From positions 1-64,000 of the forward strand of contig NZ_JBFEGG010000008.1 in the NCBI RefSeq assembly GCF_047228935.1: 64,000 bases of DNA, in the 5' to 3' direction. Below the pieces are notes generated by a model, which saw only the letters and a list, made by a program, of their open reading frames with translations, had not been told where the DNA came from and did not search any database. This DNA is from Ornithinibacillus sp047228935. GTDB taxonomy: Bacteria; Bacillota; Bacilli; Bacillales; Amphibacillaceae. Made by a program: the position numbers and the translations under genes. Each line of letters opens with the position of its first letter. The first letter of the stretch is position 1. Below, one piece after another: positions 52,002 through 61,278 of the stretch.

Positions 52002-53474
52002 GTGACAACATTTAATGAATTAGGAATTTCAAATCCGATTATGAAGTCATTAGAAAAAATGGGGTTTGAAGAAGCAACACCAATACAAGCACAAACTATT
52101 CCTCTAGCGATAGAGGGTCATGATGTTATAGGGCAAGCGCAAACGGGTACAGGTAAAACAGCTGCATTCGGTATCCCGATGCTCGAAAAAATTGATACAG
52201 CACAAAGAAAGGTACAAGGACTTGTTGTAGCTCCAACGAGAGAGCTAGCAATCCAAGTTGCCGAAGAATTAAATCGTTTAGGTAAATTTAAAGGGGTTCG
52301 TGTTCTTCCAGTTTATGGTGGAGCTCCAATGGATAGACAAATTCGTTCATTAAAAGACGGTCCTCAAATTGTTGTAGCAACACCTGGTAGACTTTTAGAC
52401 CACTTTAGAAGAAGAACAATTCGTGCAGATATTGTTCACACTGTTGTGTTAGATGAAGCAGATGAAATGCTGAACATGGGGTTCATTGATGATATCCGTG
52501 AAATTCTAAAACAAGTTCCTAGCGAAAGACAGACTCTTTTATTCTCGGCAACAATGCCAAAAGAGATTCGTGACATTGCAACTAACCTAATGAATACTCC
52601 AAAAGAGGTTAAAGTTAAAGCGAAGGAAATGACAGTAGAAAATATCGTACAGCACTTCGTAGAAATTCCTGAAAAGTATAAGTTTGATACATTAACTAAT
52701 CTTTTGGATATGCAAAATCCGGAATTATCGATTGTATTTAGTAGAACGAAAAAACGTGTCGATGAGATTACAGAAGGCTTGCAAGCTAGAGGTTTCCGAT
52801 CAGAAGGAATCCACGGGGACTTAACACAAGGAAAGCGTATGTCTGTTTTAAATAAATTTAAAAACGGACGTGTGGATGTGTTAGTAGCAACCGATGTAGC
52901 GGCACGTGGACTTGATATTTCAGGTGTAACCCATGTATATAACTTTGATATTCCGCAAGACCCTGAAAGCTATGTACACCGAATCGGGCGTACGGGTCGT
53001 GCAGGTCGAACTGGTGAAGCTATCTCGTTCGTAACGCCAAGAGAAATAGCACATCTTCGTTTAATCGAAAAAGTAACAAAAAGTAAAATGAAACGGATGG
53101 TTCCACCGACTAATAAGGAAGCGCGTATTGGTCAGCAGCAATTAACTGTGGAAAAAATCTTAAAAACGATTGAAAAGAACGAACTTGATGCTTACCATCA
53201 AACAGCTAATGAATTATTAGAAGAACATGATTCTGTTACAATCGTTGCAGCAGCATTAAAAATGCTTACAAAGGAAAGAAGAGATGTTCCAGTTCAAATT
53301 TCTGGAGTAGCTCCAATTAGTATTAAAAAAGCACAACAAGATAAAGGTCGTTCTAATAATAAACGTTATTACGGCAAACGTAGTGGTCAAGGCGGTGGAA
53401 AAAACCAAGGCGGAAGAGGCCAAGGTGGACGAAACCGTAAAGGGAATTTCCAAAAAAGAAGAAACCGTGACTAA
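52002..53474 (+). CDS. cshA: DEAD-box RNA helicase CshA
   Basis: A 490-residue ATP-dependent RNA helicase of the RNA degradosome and cold response. Motifs: Q motif TPIQAQTIPL, I AQTGTGKTAA, Ia PTRELA, II DEAD, III SAT, IV SIVFSRTKKR, V ATDVAARGLD and VI HRIGRTGRAGRTG, with a Gly/Arg/Asn-rich basic tail (KRSGQGGGKNQGGRGQGGRN) for RNA binding. Start is GTG 52002 with AAAGGAG 11 bp upstream. Gene order cshA-ydbS-ydbT matches B. subtilis. Confidence 0.95.
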   Translation: MTTFNELGISNPIMKSLEKMGFEEATPIQAQTIPLAIEGHDVIGQAQTGTGKTAAFGIPMLEKIDTAQRKVQGLVVAPTRELAIQVAEELNRLGKFKGVRVLPVYGGAPMDRQIRSLKDGPQIVVATPGRLLDHFRRRTIRADIVHTVVLDEADEMLNMGFIDDIREILKQVPSERQTLLFSATMPKEIRDIATNLMNTPKEVKVKAKEMTVENIVQHFVEIPEKYKFDTLTNLLDMQNPELSIVFSRTKKRVDEITEGLQARGFRSEGIHGDLTQGKRMSVLNKFKNGRVDVLVATDVAARGLDISGVTHVYNFDIPQDPESYVHRIGRTGRAGRTGEAISFVTPREIAHLRLIEKVTKSKMKRMVPPTNKEARIGQQQLTVEKILKTIEKNELDAYHQTANELLEEHDSVTIVAAALKMLTKERRDVPVQISGVAPISIKKAQQDKGRSNNKRYYGKRSGQGGGKNQGGRGQGGRNRKGNFQKRRNRD

Positions 53475-53482
53475 ACATCTAG

Positions 53483-53512
53483 AAAAGCCCCTTGTAAAAT
53501 AGGGGCTTTTTC
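53483..53512 (+). terminator. Terminator of cshA
   Basis: AAAAGCCCC pairs with GGGGCTTTT, then T's. Confidence 0.9.
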
Positions 53513-53544
53513 TTAAATTTAAATAGGGGAAAGGATTATATGAT

Positions 53545-54024
53545 ATGAGAAAGCCACCGATTCATATGATTTCGCGTGATGCGATAAAAGCATGGCAAAT
53601 TGCTGCCTTTTTGTATGAGTTAATAATTTGGGTATTGATGATAGTTGGATTTGTATTACATTTCTTAGTTGATTTCCCGCTATGGATTGCATTTATTCTA
53701 CTTGCAGTTAGCATAATCAGTACATATATTTCCGTTTTTCTAATTCCGAATCTTAGGTGGAAAAGATGGCGCTATGAAGTGTTTGAACAGGAAATTTACA
53801 TTCAGCATGGAATATTAATTGTCTCTAGAACATTAATTCCAATGATACGTGTTCAGCATGTGGAGACGAAACAAGGCCCGATTTTGAAAAAGTTTAATCT
53901 AGCAAGTGTATCCATTTCAACAGCTGCAACTACCCATGAAATACCGGCATTATCTAATGAAATTGCTTCCGATTTACGTGATAAAATTTCATCACTAGCA
54001 AAGGTGGATGAAGATGATGTCTGA
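53545..54024 (+). CDS. ydbS: PH-domain membrane protein YdbS
   Basis: A 159-residue protein: two membrane segments (about 15-70) and a bacterial PH-like domain (bPH2, DUF304) in the C-terminal half (RYEVFEQEIYIQHGI, SRTLIPMIRVQHVETKQGPILKKF). B. subtilis YdbS and YdbT together confer resistance to certain antimicrobials (amylocyclicin), as known from memory. The stop overlaps ydbT. Confidence 0.88.
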   Translation: MRKPPIHMISRDAIKAWQIAAFLYELIIWVLMIVGFVLHFLVDFPLWIAFILLAVSIISTYISVFLIPNLRWKRWRYEVFEQEIYIQHGILIVSRTLIPMIRVQHVETKQGPILKKFNLASVSISTAATTHEIPALSNEIASDLRDKISSLAKVDEDDV

Positions 54025-55444
54025 GCCGAGGCGATTACATCCAGCAACTGTTATATTTAATTTAGTAACGGGTATTAAAGATTCCTTTTTCTTATTTATT
54101 GTTGCTTTTGTTTCGTTATTAAATCTTAATATTTTCTATGCTATTCTAGCAGTCATAGTTCTAATCGTTTTATTAGCTTTTGCAAGTTACATCTCCTGGA
54201 AACGATTTACGTATCGCGTAGAGGGAGACGAATTGAAGCTTGAATATGGTGTATTTATTAGGAAGAAACGTTACATATCGAAAAATAGAATTCAGTCAAT
54301 TGATCTTACGCAAAACATTTTACATAGAATTTTTAAATTAGTTAAAGTGGAAATCGAAACAGCAGGAACCGGTAAGGATGCTGAAGCCTCTTTGAATACT
54401 GTCACTTTAGTGGAGGGAGAAAGGTTACGGTCTGAGTTAAAATCAACGGTTACTAATATCACTCTAGATGAGGAAGGTGAAGAGGAGATTATTCACCCTT
54501 CTGAGACGATTACAAGAAAACGCCTAATTCTAGCTGGTGCTACTTCTGGAACGATTGGTGTATTACTAGCTATTGCTGGGGCGGGCTTTTCAGAAATAGG
54601 ACGATTAATACCGGATGACTTTTATAACACTGCATATACATGGGTGGTTGGACTAGGAATAGTAATAATCGCGTTATTTGCTTTAGGTGGGATTATTCTT
54701 CTCTGGTTATTAGGTATAGTAGGTACAATGATTAAATACTGGAACTTTACCATTTCGAAAGTGGCTGAAGATATTGTTATTACTTGTGGACTCCTAGAGA
54801 AAAAACATATCACCATCCCATTAAAACGGATTCAAGCTGTAGGGTATGTAGAAAGCATTATTAGACAACCACTCGGGTATGCGACGGTAATTGCTGAAAT
54901 TGCTGGAGGATCGAATGAAAAAGGGGAGGACTTCTCAACGGTCCTATTTCCGATTTTAAAGAAAAGTGAAGTGGATGATTTCTTAATCAAACTGTTACCC
55001 GATTATGTATCCAATCAATCAGGAATCATTGCATTACCAAAACGGTCACTTAAATATTACCTCGTAAGAACTGTAACTGTACCATTACTCGCACTAGTCG
55101 TATTCATCTTTGTACTACCACCATTCATTTGGGTTCCAAGTGTAGTAGTCATATTAAGTGTATTATTAGCTGTTCTTCAATATAAAGACTCCGGATATAA
55201 AGTGGACGGAAAAAAATTAACAATTCGTCATCGTGTTCTTAATAAAGTTACGATGGTCATGAACCATAAACGAATCCAAGCCTTTAATAAAAAGCAACAT
55301 ATTCTACATCGAAAAGAGGACCTTGCAACGATTAAGCTATCTATTGTAGGGAAGATGGGGCTTGGAAAGCATTATCACATAAAAGAATTAGATAAAGAGG
55401 CTGTAGATTCATTGGCAGACTGGTATTCATATCGAGGGGGTTAA
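54014..55444 (+). CDS. ydbT: PH-domain membrane protein YdbT
   Basis: A protein of about 476 residues with three bPH2/DUF304 repeats (first around YRVEGDELKLEYGVF, second around DIVITCGLLEKKHITIPLKRIQAV, third around YKVDGKKLTIRHRVLNKV) alternating with pairs of membrane segments. It works with YdbS, whose gene it overlaps. ATGs at 54008, 54014 and 54017 are possible; spacing from AAGGTGG favours 54014 or 54017. Its final codons are in a long hairpin. Confidence 0.88.
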   Translation: MMSEPRRLHPATVIFNLVTGIKDSFFLFIVAFVSLLNLNIFYAILAVIVLIVLLAFASYISWKRFTYRVEGDELKLEYGVFIRKKRYISKNRIQSIDLTQNILHRIFKLVKVEIETAGTGKDAEASLNTVTLVEGERLRSELKSTVTNITLDEEGEEEIIHPSETITRKRLILAGATSGTIGVLLAIAGAGFSEIGRLIPDDFYNTAYTWVVGLGIVIIALFALGGIILLWLLGIVGTMIKYWNFTISKVAEDIVITCGLLEKKHITIPLKRIQAVGYVESIIRQPLGYATVIAEIAGGSNEKGEDFSTVLFPILKKSEVDDFLIKLLPDYVSNQSGIIALPKRSLKYYLVRTVTVPLLALVVFIFVLPPFIWVPSVVVILSVLLAVLQYKDSGYKVDGKKLTIRHRVLNKVTMVMNHKRIQAFNKKQHILHRKEDLATIKLSIVGKMGLGKHYHIKELDKEAVDSLADWYSYRGG

Positions 55445-55455
55445 CCCCCTCGATA
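55430..55455. terminator. Perfect hairpin between convergent ydbT and rhomboid genes
   Basis: TATCGAGGGGG, TTAA and CCCCCTCGATA form an 11-bp perfect stem that contains the ydbT stop codon. There is no good T tail on either side, so it may act as a roadblock or RNA-end protector rather than a classical terminator. Confidence 0.65.
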
Positions 55456-56220
55456 TTATAATATCTGAGAAAGAAGACCTAGGATTACAAGTGCAATGAT
55501 AATAATCCATAGAAGATTTGGTTTATTTTTACCCGAAAACCTTCTTTTCTTCTTCCAACGATTCGGATTAAATCGAATTTCCTCATCATCGTCATACGTT
55601 CTCCTGTACTGCCAAGGGTAATAAGAACGAGCTCCTTTAAGAACAAATGGGGCAATAATAAACCCAGCAGCAAAACCAAGAACATGGGCATATGCATTAA
55701 TTCCTGGACGAATAAATGTCATAATAATCCCAATCACGAAGATTACCGTTACAATTTGAGCATTTTGGGAATCAATAAGGTTTTTTCGGAATACTACCAT
55801 AAAGACATAAATACCGAAAAGCCCAAAGATAGCACCAGATGCACCAACATGTTGAAAGTTAAAAGAAGGGTTCAAGAAAAAGGTTGCAATATTTGCAAGA
55901 ACACCTGCACCTAAATAGGCAAGTAGAAATTTCCCTTTACCTAGCATTTGCTCAAGAGCTGGACCAAAAAGAATTAACGAAAAAGAATTAAATAGCATGT
56001 GAATTAGGTCACCATGTAAAAATATCGGCGTTATGAAGCGCCAATATTCCCCGTTGTGGATTTCGTAATGTCTACCAACACCTAAATTATATAGTTGTTC
56101 AAATAAAGGAATAGGTACAACATCTATAATCCATGTAAGTATATGAATCATGATAATGATGGAAACAACTGGATAATATTGAATAAACTCCTTCACGCTT
56201 TTCTCATTTCGAATAAACAT
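55456..56220 (-). CDS. Rhomboid-family intramembrane serine protease
   Basis: A 254-residue rhomboid: six membrane segments in the core, with GxSx motif GASGAIFGLFG (nucleophilic Ser near residue 130), the conserved HGDLIHMLFN in TM2, and catalytic His in AYAHVLGFAAG. A charged cytoplasmic tail (RRTYDDDEEIRFNPNRW) and a final membrane helix follow. This is the position of ydcA in B. subtilis. Substrates unknown. Converges on ydbT. Confidence 0.92.
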   Translation of the reverse strand: MFIRNEKSVKEFIQYYPVVSIIIMIHILTWIIDVVPIPLFEQLYNLGVGRHYEIHNGEYWRFITPIFLHGDLIHMLFNSFSLILFGPALEQMLGKGKFLLAYLGAGVLANIATFFLNPSFNFQHVGASGAIFGLFGIYVFMVVFRKNLIDSQNAQIVTVIFVIGIIMTFIRPGINAYAHVLGFAAGFIIAPFVLKGARSYYPWQYRRTYDDDEEIRFNPNRWKKKRRFSGKNKPNLLWIIIIALVILGLLSQIL

Positions 56221-56368
56221 TTTTTCTCCTCTTTCATGTTTAAGGGTGTCGTTACGTATTTCTAACAGTAGGTTGGATATTATATTATTATGTACATTAT
56301 TAGATTACTATAATACTATTTTCACATAAACAATTATGTATTACATATCGTGTTAGGAGAATTTTATA

Positions 56369-56722
56369 ATGATTAAAGGAATAGGAATAGACATAATTGA
56401 ACTTGATAGAATACGTAACAGCATGCAAAACAGGCGATTTATTGATCGTGTTCTAACTAATTCAGAGAAACAAACGTTTGAATTACTGACAAACGAAAGT
56501 AGAAAAGTAGAATTTGTTGCTGGTCGCTTCGCTGCGAAAGAAGCATTTTCTAAGGCAATCGGAACTGGTATCGGTAAGCTTAGCTTTCAAGATATCGAAG
56601 TGTATAACGATGAAAAAGGAGCTCCGTTCATAAAATGTTTATTACATGAAGATATGAATATTTTCGTCTCCATTACCCATAGTAGAGAATATGCAGTGGC
56701 TCAAGTTGTCATTGAAGTATAA
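56369..56722 (+). CDS. acpS: Holo-[acyl-carrier-protein] synthase
   Basis: A 117-residue AcpS that transfers 4'-phosphopantetheine from CoA to acyl carrier protein. Conserved motifs GIGIDIIELDRI (Mg-binding Asp) and GRFAAKEAFSKAIGTG (Glu and Lys) are present, and VSITHSREYAVA follows. Length is standard. TTAGGAG precedes the ATG. Position matches B. subtilis. Confidence 0.95.
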   Translation: MIKGIGIDIIELDRIRNSMQNRRFIDRVLTNSEKQTFELLTNESRKVEFVAGRFAAKEAFSKAIGTGIGKLSFQDIEVYNDEKGAPFIKCLLHEDMNIFVSITHSREYAVAQVVIEV

Positions 56723-57065
56723 ATTTAGTAGTTTCTATTTTTCCGTCTGCATAAATACGAAGGTTGTCTCATATATTTTATTGCGGGCAGGAGGGAACAA
56801 GCTATGAAAATTGTTCACCGCAAATAGAATGAGATATGACCAAAAAACACTTAGTTAACTGGCTTAAAAATGTGGGGTATTGGATGCAAATTGTTAAAGA
56901 TAACGGAAAAATTAAGGAGAGGGTGTAATTAGAGGATGATATTATTGTCATAAAATGGGTGTGAGTGGTCTATCAATAATTCTTTCGGTGAATTAAAGTT
57001 CCCTTTGTATAAATCGTAAAACCTAAAGAGTTAGGTTTGTAATTTTAGACAAGGGAGATATGTCC
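56723..57065 (+). other. Non-coding spacer with an imperfect inverted repeat
   Basis: About 340 bp without a credible gene. Two arms of about 24 bp (around 56762-56786 and 56818-56841, starting ggttgtctcat and ending atgagatatgacc) form an imperfect inverted repeat around a GGAGGG-ATG mini-frame of seven codons. A second short hairpin (AAACCTAA/TTAGGTTT, 57019-57038) stands before ydcC. Function unknown. Confidence 0.45.
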
Positions 57066-58088
57066 ATGATAAAAAAATCTCGTTTATGGATGATATTTGT
57101 ATTCGGTATTGTTCTATTACTAGTAGCTTGTGGTGAGAAGTCACAGGAAGATGTGGTGAAAAAGCTAGGCGAAAATATTACAGAGTTAGCTGGTTATAAG
57201 GCCAATGTTGAAATGACAATGAATACTGGACAAGAAGAACAGGTATTCAAAATTGATGTTTGGCATAAAAAAGATGACTTTTATCGTGTAGCGCTTTCTA
57301 ATAGTGAAGAAGATAAGGGCGGACAAATTATTCTCAAGAATAAGGATGGCGTATTCGTCCTTACACCAGAACTAAAGAAGAGTTTTAAGTTCCAATCAGA
57401 ATGGCCAGACAATAGTAGTCAACCATATTTATATCAGTCACTTGTAGAAGATATAACGAATGATAAAGAATCAAAATTCACAACTGATGACAATCATTTT
57501 ATCTTTACAACGAAAACAAATTACCAAACTAATAGTAATTTACCTTATCAAGAAATCTATTTTAATAAAGCGGACTATACCCCTGCACTTGTAAAGGTAT
57601 TGGATACAGATGGTAATGCAGTTGTTGAAGTAAAATTCAATAGCTTCGAATTAAATCCAAGCTTTAATGACAAAGACTTTGAAATAGAAGAAAACATGGC
57701 GAGTGCTACACCTGAGGATGTACCAACTTCAGGGGATGGTGTGACAGAAGAATTAGAAGTAATGGTTCCGATTCAAACGGTAGGCGCTGAATTAACAGAA
57801 CAAATAGAAGTTGATTTAAAAGATGGAAAACGCATAATCTCTACATTTACTGGTGAGAAGAACTTTACCTTAGTTCAAGAAAAAAGAAATGTAGTTGAAA
57901 CGTTATCCTCTCCAGAGGAAGTAAATGGCGATATTGTTAACCTTGGCTTCGGAGCAATCGGCGCATTATCCGAGAACTCAGTGGAATGGGATTATAATGG
58001 TTCTAACTTCTACTTAGCAAGTGATCAACTAACTAGAGAAGAATTACTTCAAGTAGCCCAATCCGTACAAGGCCATAATGTAAAATAA
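57066..58088 (+). CDS. ydcC: LolA-fold outer-surface lipoprotein (YdcC-like)
   Basis: A 340-residue lipoprotein (lipobox LLLVACGE) with a LolA/LppX-like beta fold of about 190 residues (LAGYKANVEMTMNTGQEE, DVWHKKDDFYRVALSN) and a C-terminal domain ending in a helical tail. The family includes the sporulation/germination lipoproteins of Firmicutes (YdcC, GerS). I choose ATG 57066, 8 bp after AGGGAG, over ATG 57060. Same place as in B. subtilis, between acpS and alr. Confidence 0.88.
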   Translation: MIKKSRLWMIFVFGIVLLLVACGEKSQEDVVKKLGENITELAGYKANVEMTMNTGQEEQVFKIDVWHKKDDFYRVALSNSEEDKGGQIILKNKDGVFVLTPELKKSFKFQSEWPDNSSQPYLYQSLVEDITNDKESKFTTDDNHFIFTTKTNYQTNSNLPYQEIYFNKADYTPALVKVLDTDGNAVVEVKFNSFELNPSFNDKDFEIEENMASATPEDVPTSGDGVTEELEVMVPIQTVGAELTEQIEVDLKDGKRIISTFTGEKNFTLVQEKRNVVETLSSPEEVNGDIVNLGFGAIGALSENSVEWDYNGSNFYLASDQLTREELLQVAQSVQGHNVK

Positions 58089-58103
58089 AAATAATAAACG
58101 AAG

Positions 58104-58137
58104 AGCAGGCTCATAGATAAGAGCCTGCTTTTATTTT
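58104..58137 (+). terminator. Terminator of ydcC
   Basis: AGCAGGCTC pairs with GAGCCTGCT, then TTTATTTT. Confidence 0.9.
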
Positions 58138-58251
58138 ATAATAGTATTATTAAACAAATTGTGAGATTGATGAGAAGAAAAATTGGATGTATTCTGGTCG
58201 CGGTTTTGGCGGGAAAACATATAAGTTGTTTAAAAGAAAGGAGCTATCATT

Positions 58252-59373
58252 GTGGTAGCAGAAATGTTTCGCGATACATGGGCAGAAATAAATCTTCAAG
58301 CAATTAAGTATAATATCATGCAAATTAAGGAAAAACTACCGCAAGATACTAAAATTATCGCTGTTGTAAAAGCAAATGCTTATGGCCACGGAATTATTCC
58401 AATTGCCAAAAAAGCAATAGAATCCGGAGCAAGTGCACTTGCAGTAGCTTTATTAGAAGAGGCAATAATACTTAGAAATGCCTCCATCACAGCCCCGATA
58501 CTAGTATTAGGTAGAGTACCAGCAAAACATGCACTAGTTGCAGCCAAGCATCACATAACCTTAACGGCATTTCAAGTTGAATGGTTAGAACAAATAAAAG
58601 AACTAACATTAGAACAACCTGTAAACATTCATCTCAAACTAGATACCGGAATGGGTAGAATCGGCATTCGCACAGAAGAAGAATTAACACTTATCTTACA
58701 AGAATTAGGTAGGGCTAAAGACATAAATCTAACTGGAATTTTTACTCATTTTGCCACCGCTGATGAAAGCGACTTAGGTTACTACCATGAACAAAGAAAA
58801 CGAATGGAAGAGCTGTTACAAGTATTCAAAAAAAATTGGGAAAAACCAGTAAGTATTCATGTAGGAAATAGCGCAGCATCTATACGTTTTCCAGAAAGTA
58901 TGCATAATTCTATTCGTTTCGGCATATCCATGTATGGGTTGTATCCATCAAAAGTAGTAAGAGAGGAGAATCCTGTATCTTTAAAACCTGCATTCTCATT
59001 ACATAGTAAACTAATTCACGTTAAGAAGATATCTAGCGGTGAATCAGTTAGCTATGGGAGAACCTATACCGCTAGTGGAGATGAATGGATTGGTACGATT
59101 CCAATAGGTTATGGAGATGGATGGAATAGAAAATTACAAGGGATGAGCGTTTTAGTTGAAGGTAAAAGAATGCCTATCGTTGGTAGAGTGTGCATGGATC
59201 AAACAATGATCCGATTGGATAAGGCATATCCAGTCGGAACAAAGGTTACGCTAGTAGGTGATCAAGGTGATGAGCGTATTGAAATGGATGAATTAGCCGA
59301 GTTTCTAGATACGATTAATTACGAGATACCTTGTATGATTAATGAAAGAGTACCACGAATCTATATAGAATAA
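58252..59373 (+). CDS. alr: Alanine racemase
   Basis: A 373-residue PLP enzyme making D-alanine for cell-wall peptides. The PLP lysine is in AVVKANAYGHG (about residue 40), and the second catalytic Tyr in SVSYGRTYTA, with SMYGLYPS and the C-terminal MVDQT-like GRVCMDQTMI. Start is GTG 58252 after AAAGGAG. The start is confirmed by MFRDTWAEINLQAI following a few residues later. Confidence 0.95.
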   Translation: MVAEMFRDTWAEINLQAIKYNIMQIKEKLPQDTKIIAVVKANAYGHGIIPIAKKAIESGASALAVALLEEAIILRNASITAPILVLGRVPAKHALVAAKHHITLTAFQVEWLEQIKELTLEQPVNIHLKLDTGMGRIGIRTEEELTLILQELGRAKDINLTGIFTHFATADESDLGYYHEQRKRMEELLQVFKKNWEKPVSIHVGNSAASIRFPESMHNSIRFGISMYGLYPSKVVREENPVSLKPAFSLHSKLIHVKKISSGESVSYGRTYTASGDEWIGTIPIGYGDGWNRKLQGMSVLVEGKRMPIVGRVCMDQTMIRLDKAYPVGTKVTLVGDQGDERIEMDELAEFLDTINYEIPCMINERVPRIYIE

Positions 59374-59455
59374 TGAGTAAATAGCGTAATTGACAGGCAG
59401 ATTCGTAGTATGGGTCTTTATACCTAATTTCATTTTAAAAAAGTCTGATAAGCCT

Positions 59456-59484
59456 TTGCAATTACGGCTAGACAATGATATTAT
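59456..59484 (+). promoter_or_regulatory. Promoter of ndoAI-ndoA
   Basis: TTGCAA (59456-59461), 17 bp and TATTAT (59479-59484). A perfect 10-bp palindrome AACGATCGTT (59513-59522) follows, close to the ribosome site, and may be an autoregulatory site of the antitoxin. Confidence 0.7.
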
Positions 59485-59548
59485 TAAATGTGATTATATG
59501 TAGAAATTTAGTAACGATCGTTCAGGCAGTTGGCGGAGGTGCTTGGTT

Positions 59549-59833
59549 TTGTCAGAGAGCTTACAAGAGGTTATGGTACGGCTACCGAAAAACCTACTAA
59601 ACGAGGTGGATGGATTAGTGAAAAGAGAAAACAAAGATCTTAGTGATTTCATTTGTCAAGCAACTAGAACTTATCTAGAAACTAAAAAAGAAGAGTATAT
59701 CCAAAACTTTTATAAATCCATGCAAAAAGGCTATCAAGAAATGGCACGAATTAATCTTTCAATTGCTTCAGAAGCTTTTCAGGCTGAAGAGGAGGCTGAA
59801 ATTACTTTAGAGCGCTCTGTGATCGGGGTGTAG
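59549..59833 (+). CDS. ndoAI: Antitoxin EndoAI/MazE-like, ribbon-helix-helix type
   Basis: A 94-residue antitoxin: RHH DNA-binding start (VMVRLPKNLLNEVDGLV) and a C-terminal toxin-binding tail (MARINLSIASEAFQAEEEAEITLERSV). It neutralises the EndoA RNase encoded 3 bp downstream. TTG 59549 is 9 bp after GGAGG and gives MSESLQEV; TTG 59543 is only 3 bp away. Confidence 0.92.
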   Translation: MSESLQEVMVRLPKNLLNEVDGLVKRENKDLSDFICQATRTYLETKKEEYIQNFYKSMQKGYQEMARINLSIASEAFQAEEEAEITLERSVIGV

Positions 59834-59836
59834 AAT

Positions 59837-60196
59837 TTGATTGTTCAAAGAGGCGAAGTCTATTTCGCTGACTTATCCCCTGTAGTTGGATCGGAACAAG
59901 GGGGCGTTCGTCCTGTATTGATCCTCCAAAATGATATTGGAAATCGATTCAGCCCAACTGTTATCGTCGCTGCAATTACGGCTCAAATCCAAAAAGCAAA
60001 ATTACCAACACATGTAGAAATAGATGCGAAGCGATATGGGTTTGATCGGGACTCTGTTATTCTTTTAGAACAGATTCGGACGCTAGATAAACAGCGACTA
60101 ACAGATAAAATTACAAAGCTAGACGATGTTATGATGCAAAAAATTAATCATGCACTGGAAATAAGTCTTGGGCTTAAGGACATGTATGGTCAATAA
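59837..60196 (+). CDS. ndoA: mRNA endoribonuclease toxin EndoA (MazF/PemK)
   Basis: A 119-residue MazF-type RNase that cuts at UACAU-type sites in B. subtilis. Key phrases: RGEVYFADLSPVVGSEQGGVRPVLIL, DSVILLEQIRTLDKQRL with the catalytic Arg and Thr residues. TTG start after a GGGG site. Chromosomal ndoA lies upstream of rsbR in related bacteria, so this is a core copy and not an accessory module. Confidence 0.96.
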   Translation: MIVQRGEVYFADLSPVVGSEQGGVRPVLILQNDIGNRFSPTVIVAAITAQIQKAKLPTHVEIDAKRYGFDRDSVILLEQIRTLDKQRLTDKITKLDDVMMQKINHALEISLGLKDMYGQ

Positions 60197-60198
60197 GA

Positions 60199-60236
60199 AC
60201 TCATAGTTTATACTAAAATAGCTATGGGTTTTTTTA
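60199..60236 (+). terminator. Terminator of ndoA
   Basis: ACTCATAG pairs with CTATGGGT (one G-U step), followed by TTTTTTT. Confidence 0.8.
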
Positions 60237-60250
60237 TGTCTATTTTATAT

Positions 60251-60264
60251 TGAAAACGTTTAAT
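60251..60264 (+). promoter_or_regulatory. cre-like site upstream of rsbR
   Basis: TGAAAACGTTTAAT matches the CcpA cre consensus at 13 of 14 positions. It lies about 110 bp before the rsbR start, near TTGAAA and TATAAG promoter-like hexamers (19-bp spacing). Confidence 0.4.
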
Positions 60265-60372
60265 ATATTGACGGTATAAGTATCCTTAATTGGGAATTAA
60301 ATATATTTGCAATAATATACATAACATGTAACAATATTTATAATATTTGTTGATTATCGGGGGTACTCGGGA

Positions 60373-61278
60373 ATGAATAGGAATTTACGGAATATTGCTA
60401 TTGAGAATAGCGATATTATTATACAAGTATGGTTCAAGGAAATTAACAAGCTAAAAGAGGAAAACTATACTGCTGATATTTCTGAAGAATTGTTCGAGAA
60501 TAATAATGAAGAGTTTGTAAATGTGATATTGAATAGTATTAAAGGAAACGGATCAACGAAAATTATTAAAGATTTTTCTGATCGGATTATTAAGTTAGGA
60601 TGGCCATTGAGTTATATTACAGATGGCTTATTAGTGTTTAGAAAAGTTACTACTCAAATAATACTTGATAAAATAGAACAAGTAGATAGTGAGTTTATTT
60701 CGGAAGTAATAAATAATGTAGATTCATGGGTAGAACCAATTATTAGGCAGCTAGTTAATGAGTATTCTGTAAGCTGGGAGCATGTGGTTTCCCTACAACG
60801 TATAGCCCTTCAGGAACTTTCCGCACCTCTTATTCCAGTAATGGACAATATTACGATTATGCCTCTCATCGGTACCATTGATACAGAACGTGCAAAGTTT
60901 ATAATGGAAAACCTCCTTGAAGGAGTTATGAGACATAATGCCGAAGTTGTTTTAATTGACATTACAGGTGTGCCAGTAGTGGATACGATGGTAGCTCATC
61001 ATTTATTCCAAGCAACGGAAGCTGTAAGATTACTAGGGGCGAAGTGTATACTTGTAGGGATTAGGCCTGAGATTGCCCAAACCATTGTAAACTTAGGAAT
61101 TAACTTCTCTAATTTACCTACTAAAAGCACACTTAAAAAAGGGTTTATGCTAGCTTTAGAGATTACGAATAAATCAATTGTTGAAATGGATAATAAAGCA
61201 CAAAATTTAGATGAATTGCTTGGCTTGGATAAAGGGAGTGAAGAAGGTCGTGCGTATACCAATCTTAAAACTACATAA
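60373..61278 (+). CDS. rsbR: Stressosome scaffold RsbR
   Basis: A 301-residue RsbR: a non-heme globin-like N-terminal sensor domain (about 1-135) and a C-terminal STAS domain (PLIGTIDTERAKFIMENLL, LIDITGVPVVDTMVAHHL) whose Thr residues are targets of RsbT. It forms the stressosome with RsbS. A GGGGG site precedes the ATG. Its 3' end overlaps rsbS by 29 bp. Confidence 0.94.
   Translation: MNRNLRNIAIENSDIIIQVWFKEINKLKEENYTADISEELFENNNEEFVNVILNSIKGNGSTKIIKDFSDRIIKLGWPLSYITDGLLVFRKVTTQIILDKIEQVDSEFISEVINNVDSWVEPIIRQLVNEYSVSWEHVVSLQRIALQELSAPLIPVMDNITIMPLIGTIDTERAKFIMENLLEGVMRHNAEVVLIDITGVPVVDTMVAHHLFQATEAVRLLGAKCILVGIRPEIAQTIVNLGINFSNLPTKSTLKKGFMLALEITNKSIVEMDNKAQNLDELLGLDKGSEEGRAYTNLKTT

Noticed and set aside
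59549..60196. Accessory toxin-antitoxin or defence module
   Set aside because: The pair is the conserved core EndoAI/EndoA locus between alr and rsbR, not a mobile system.
61211..61249. Longer start for rsbS
   Set aside because: The added residues are not found in RsbS proteins; GTG 61250 gives the family start.
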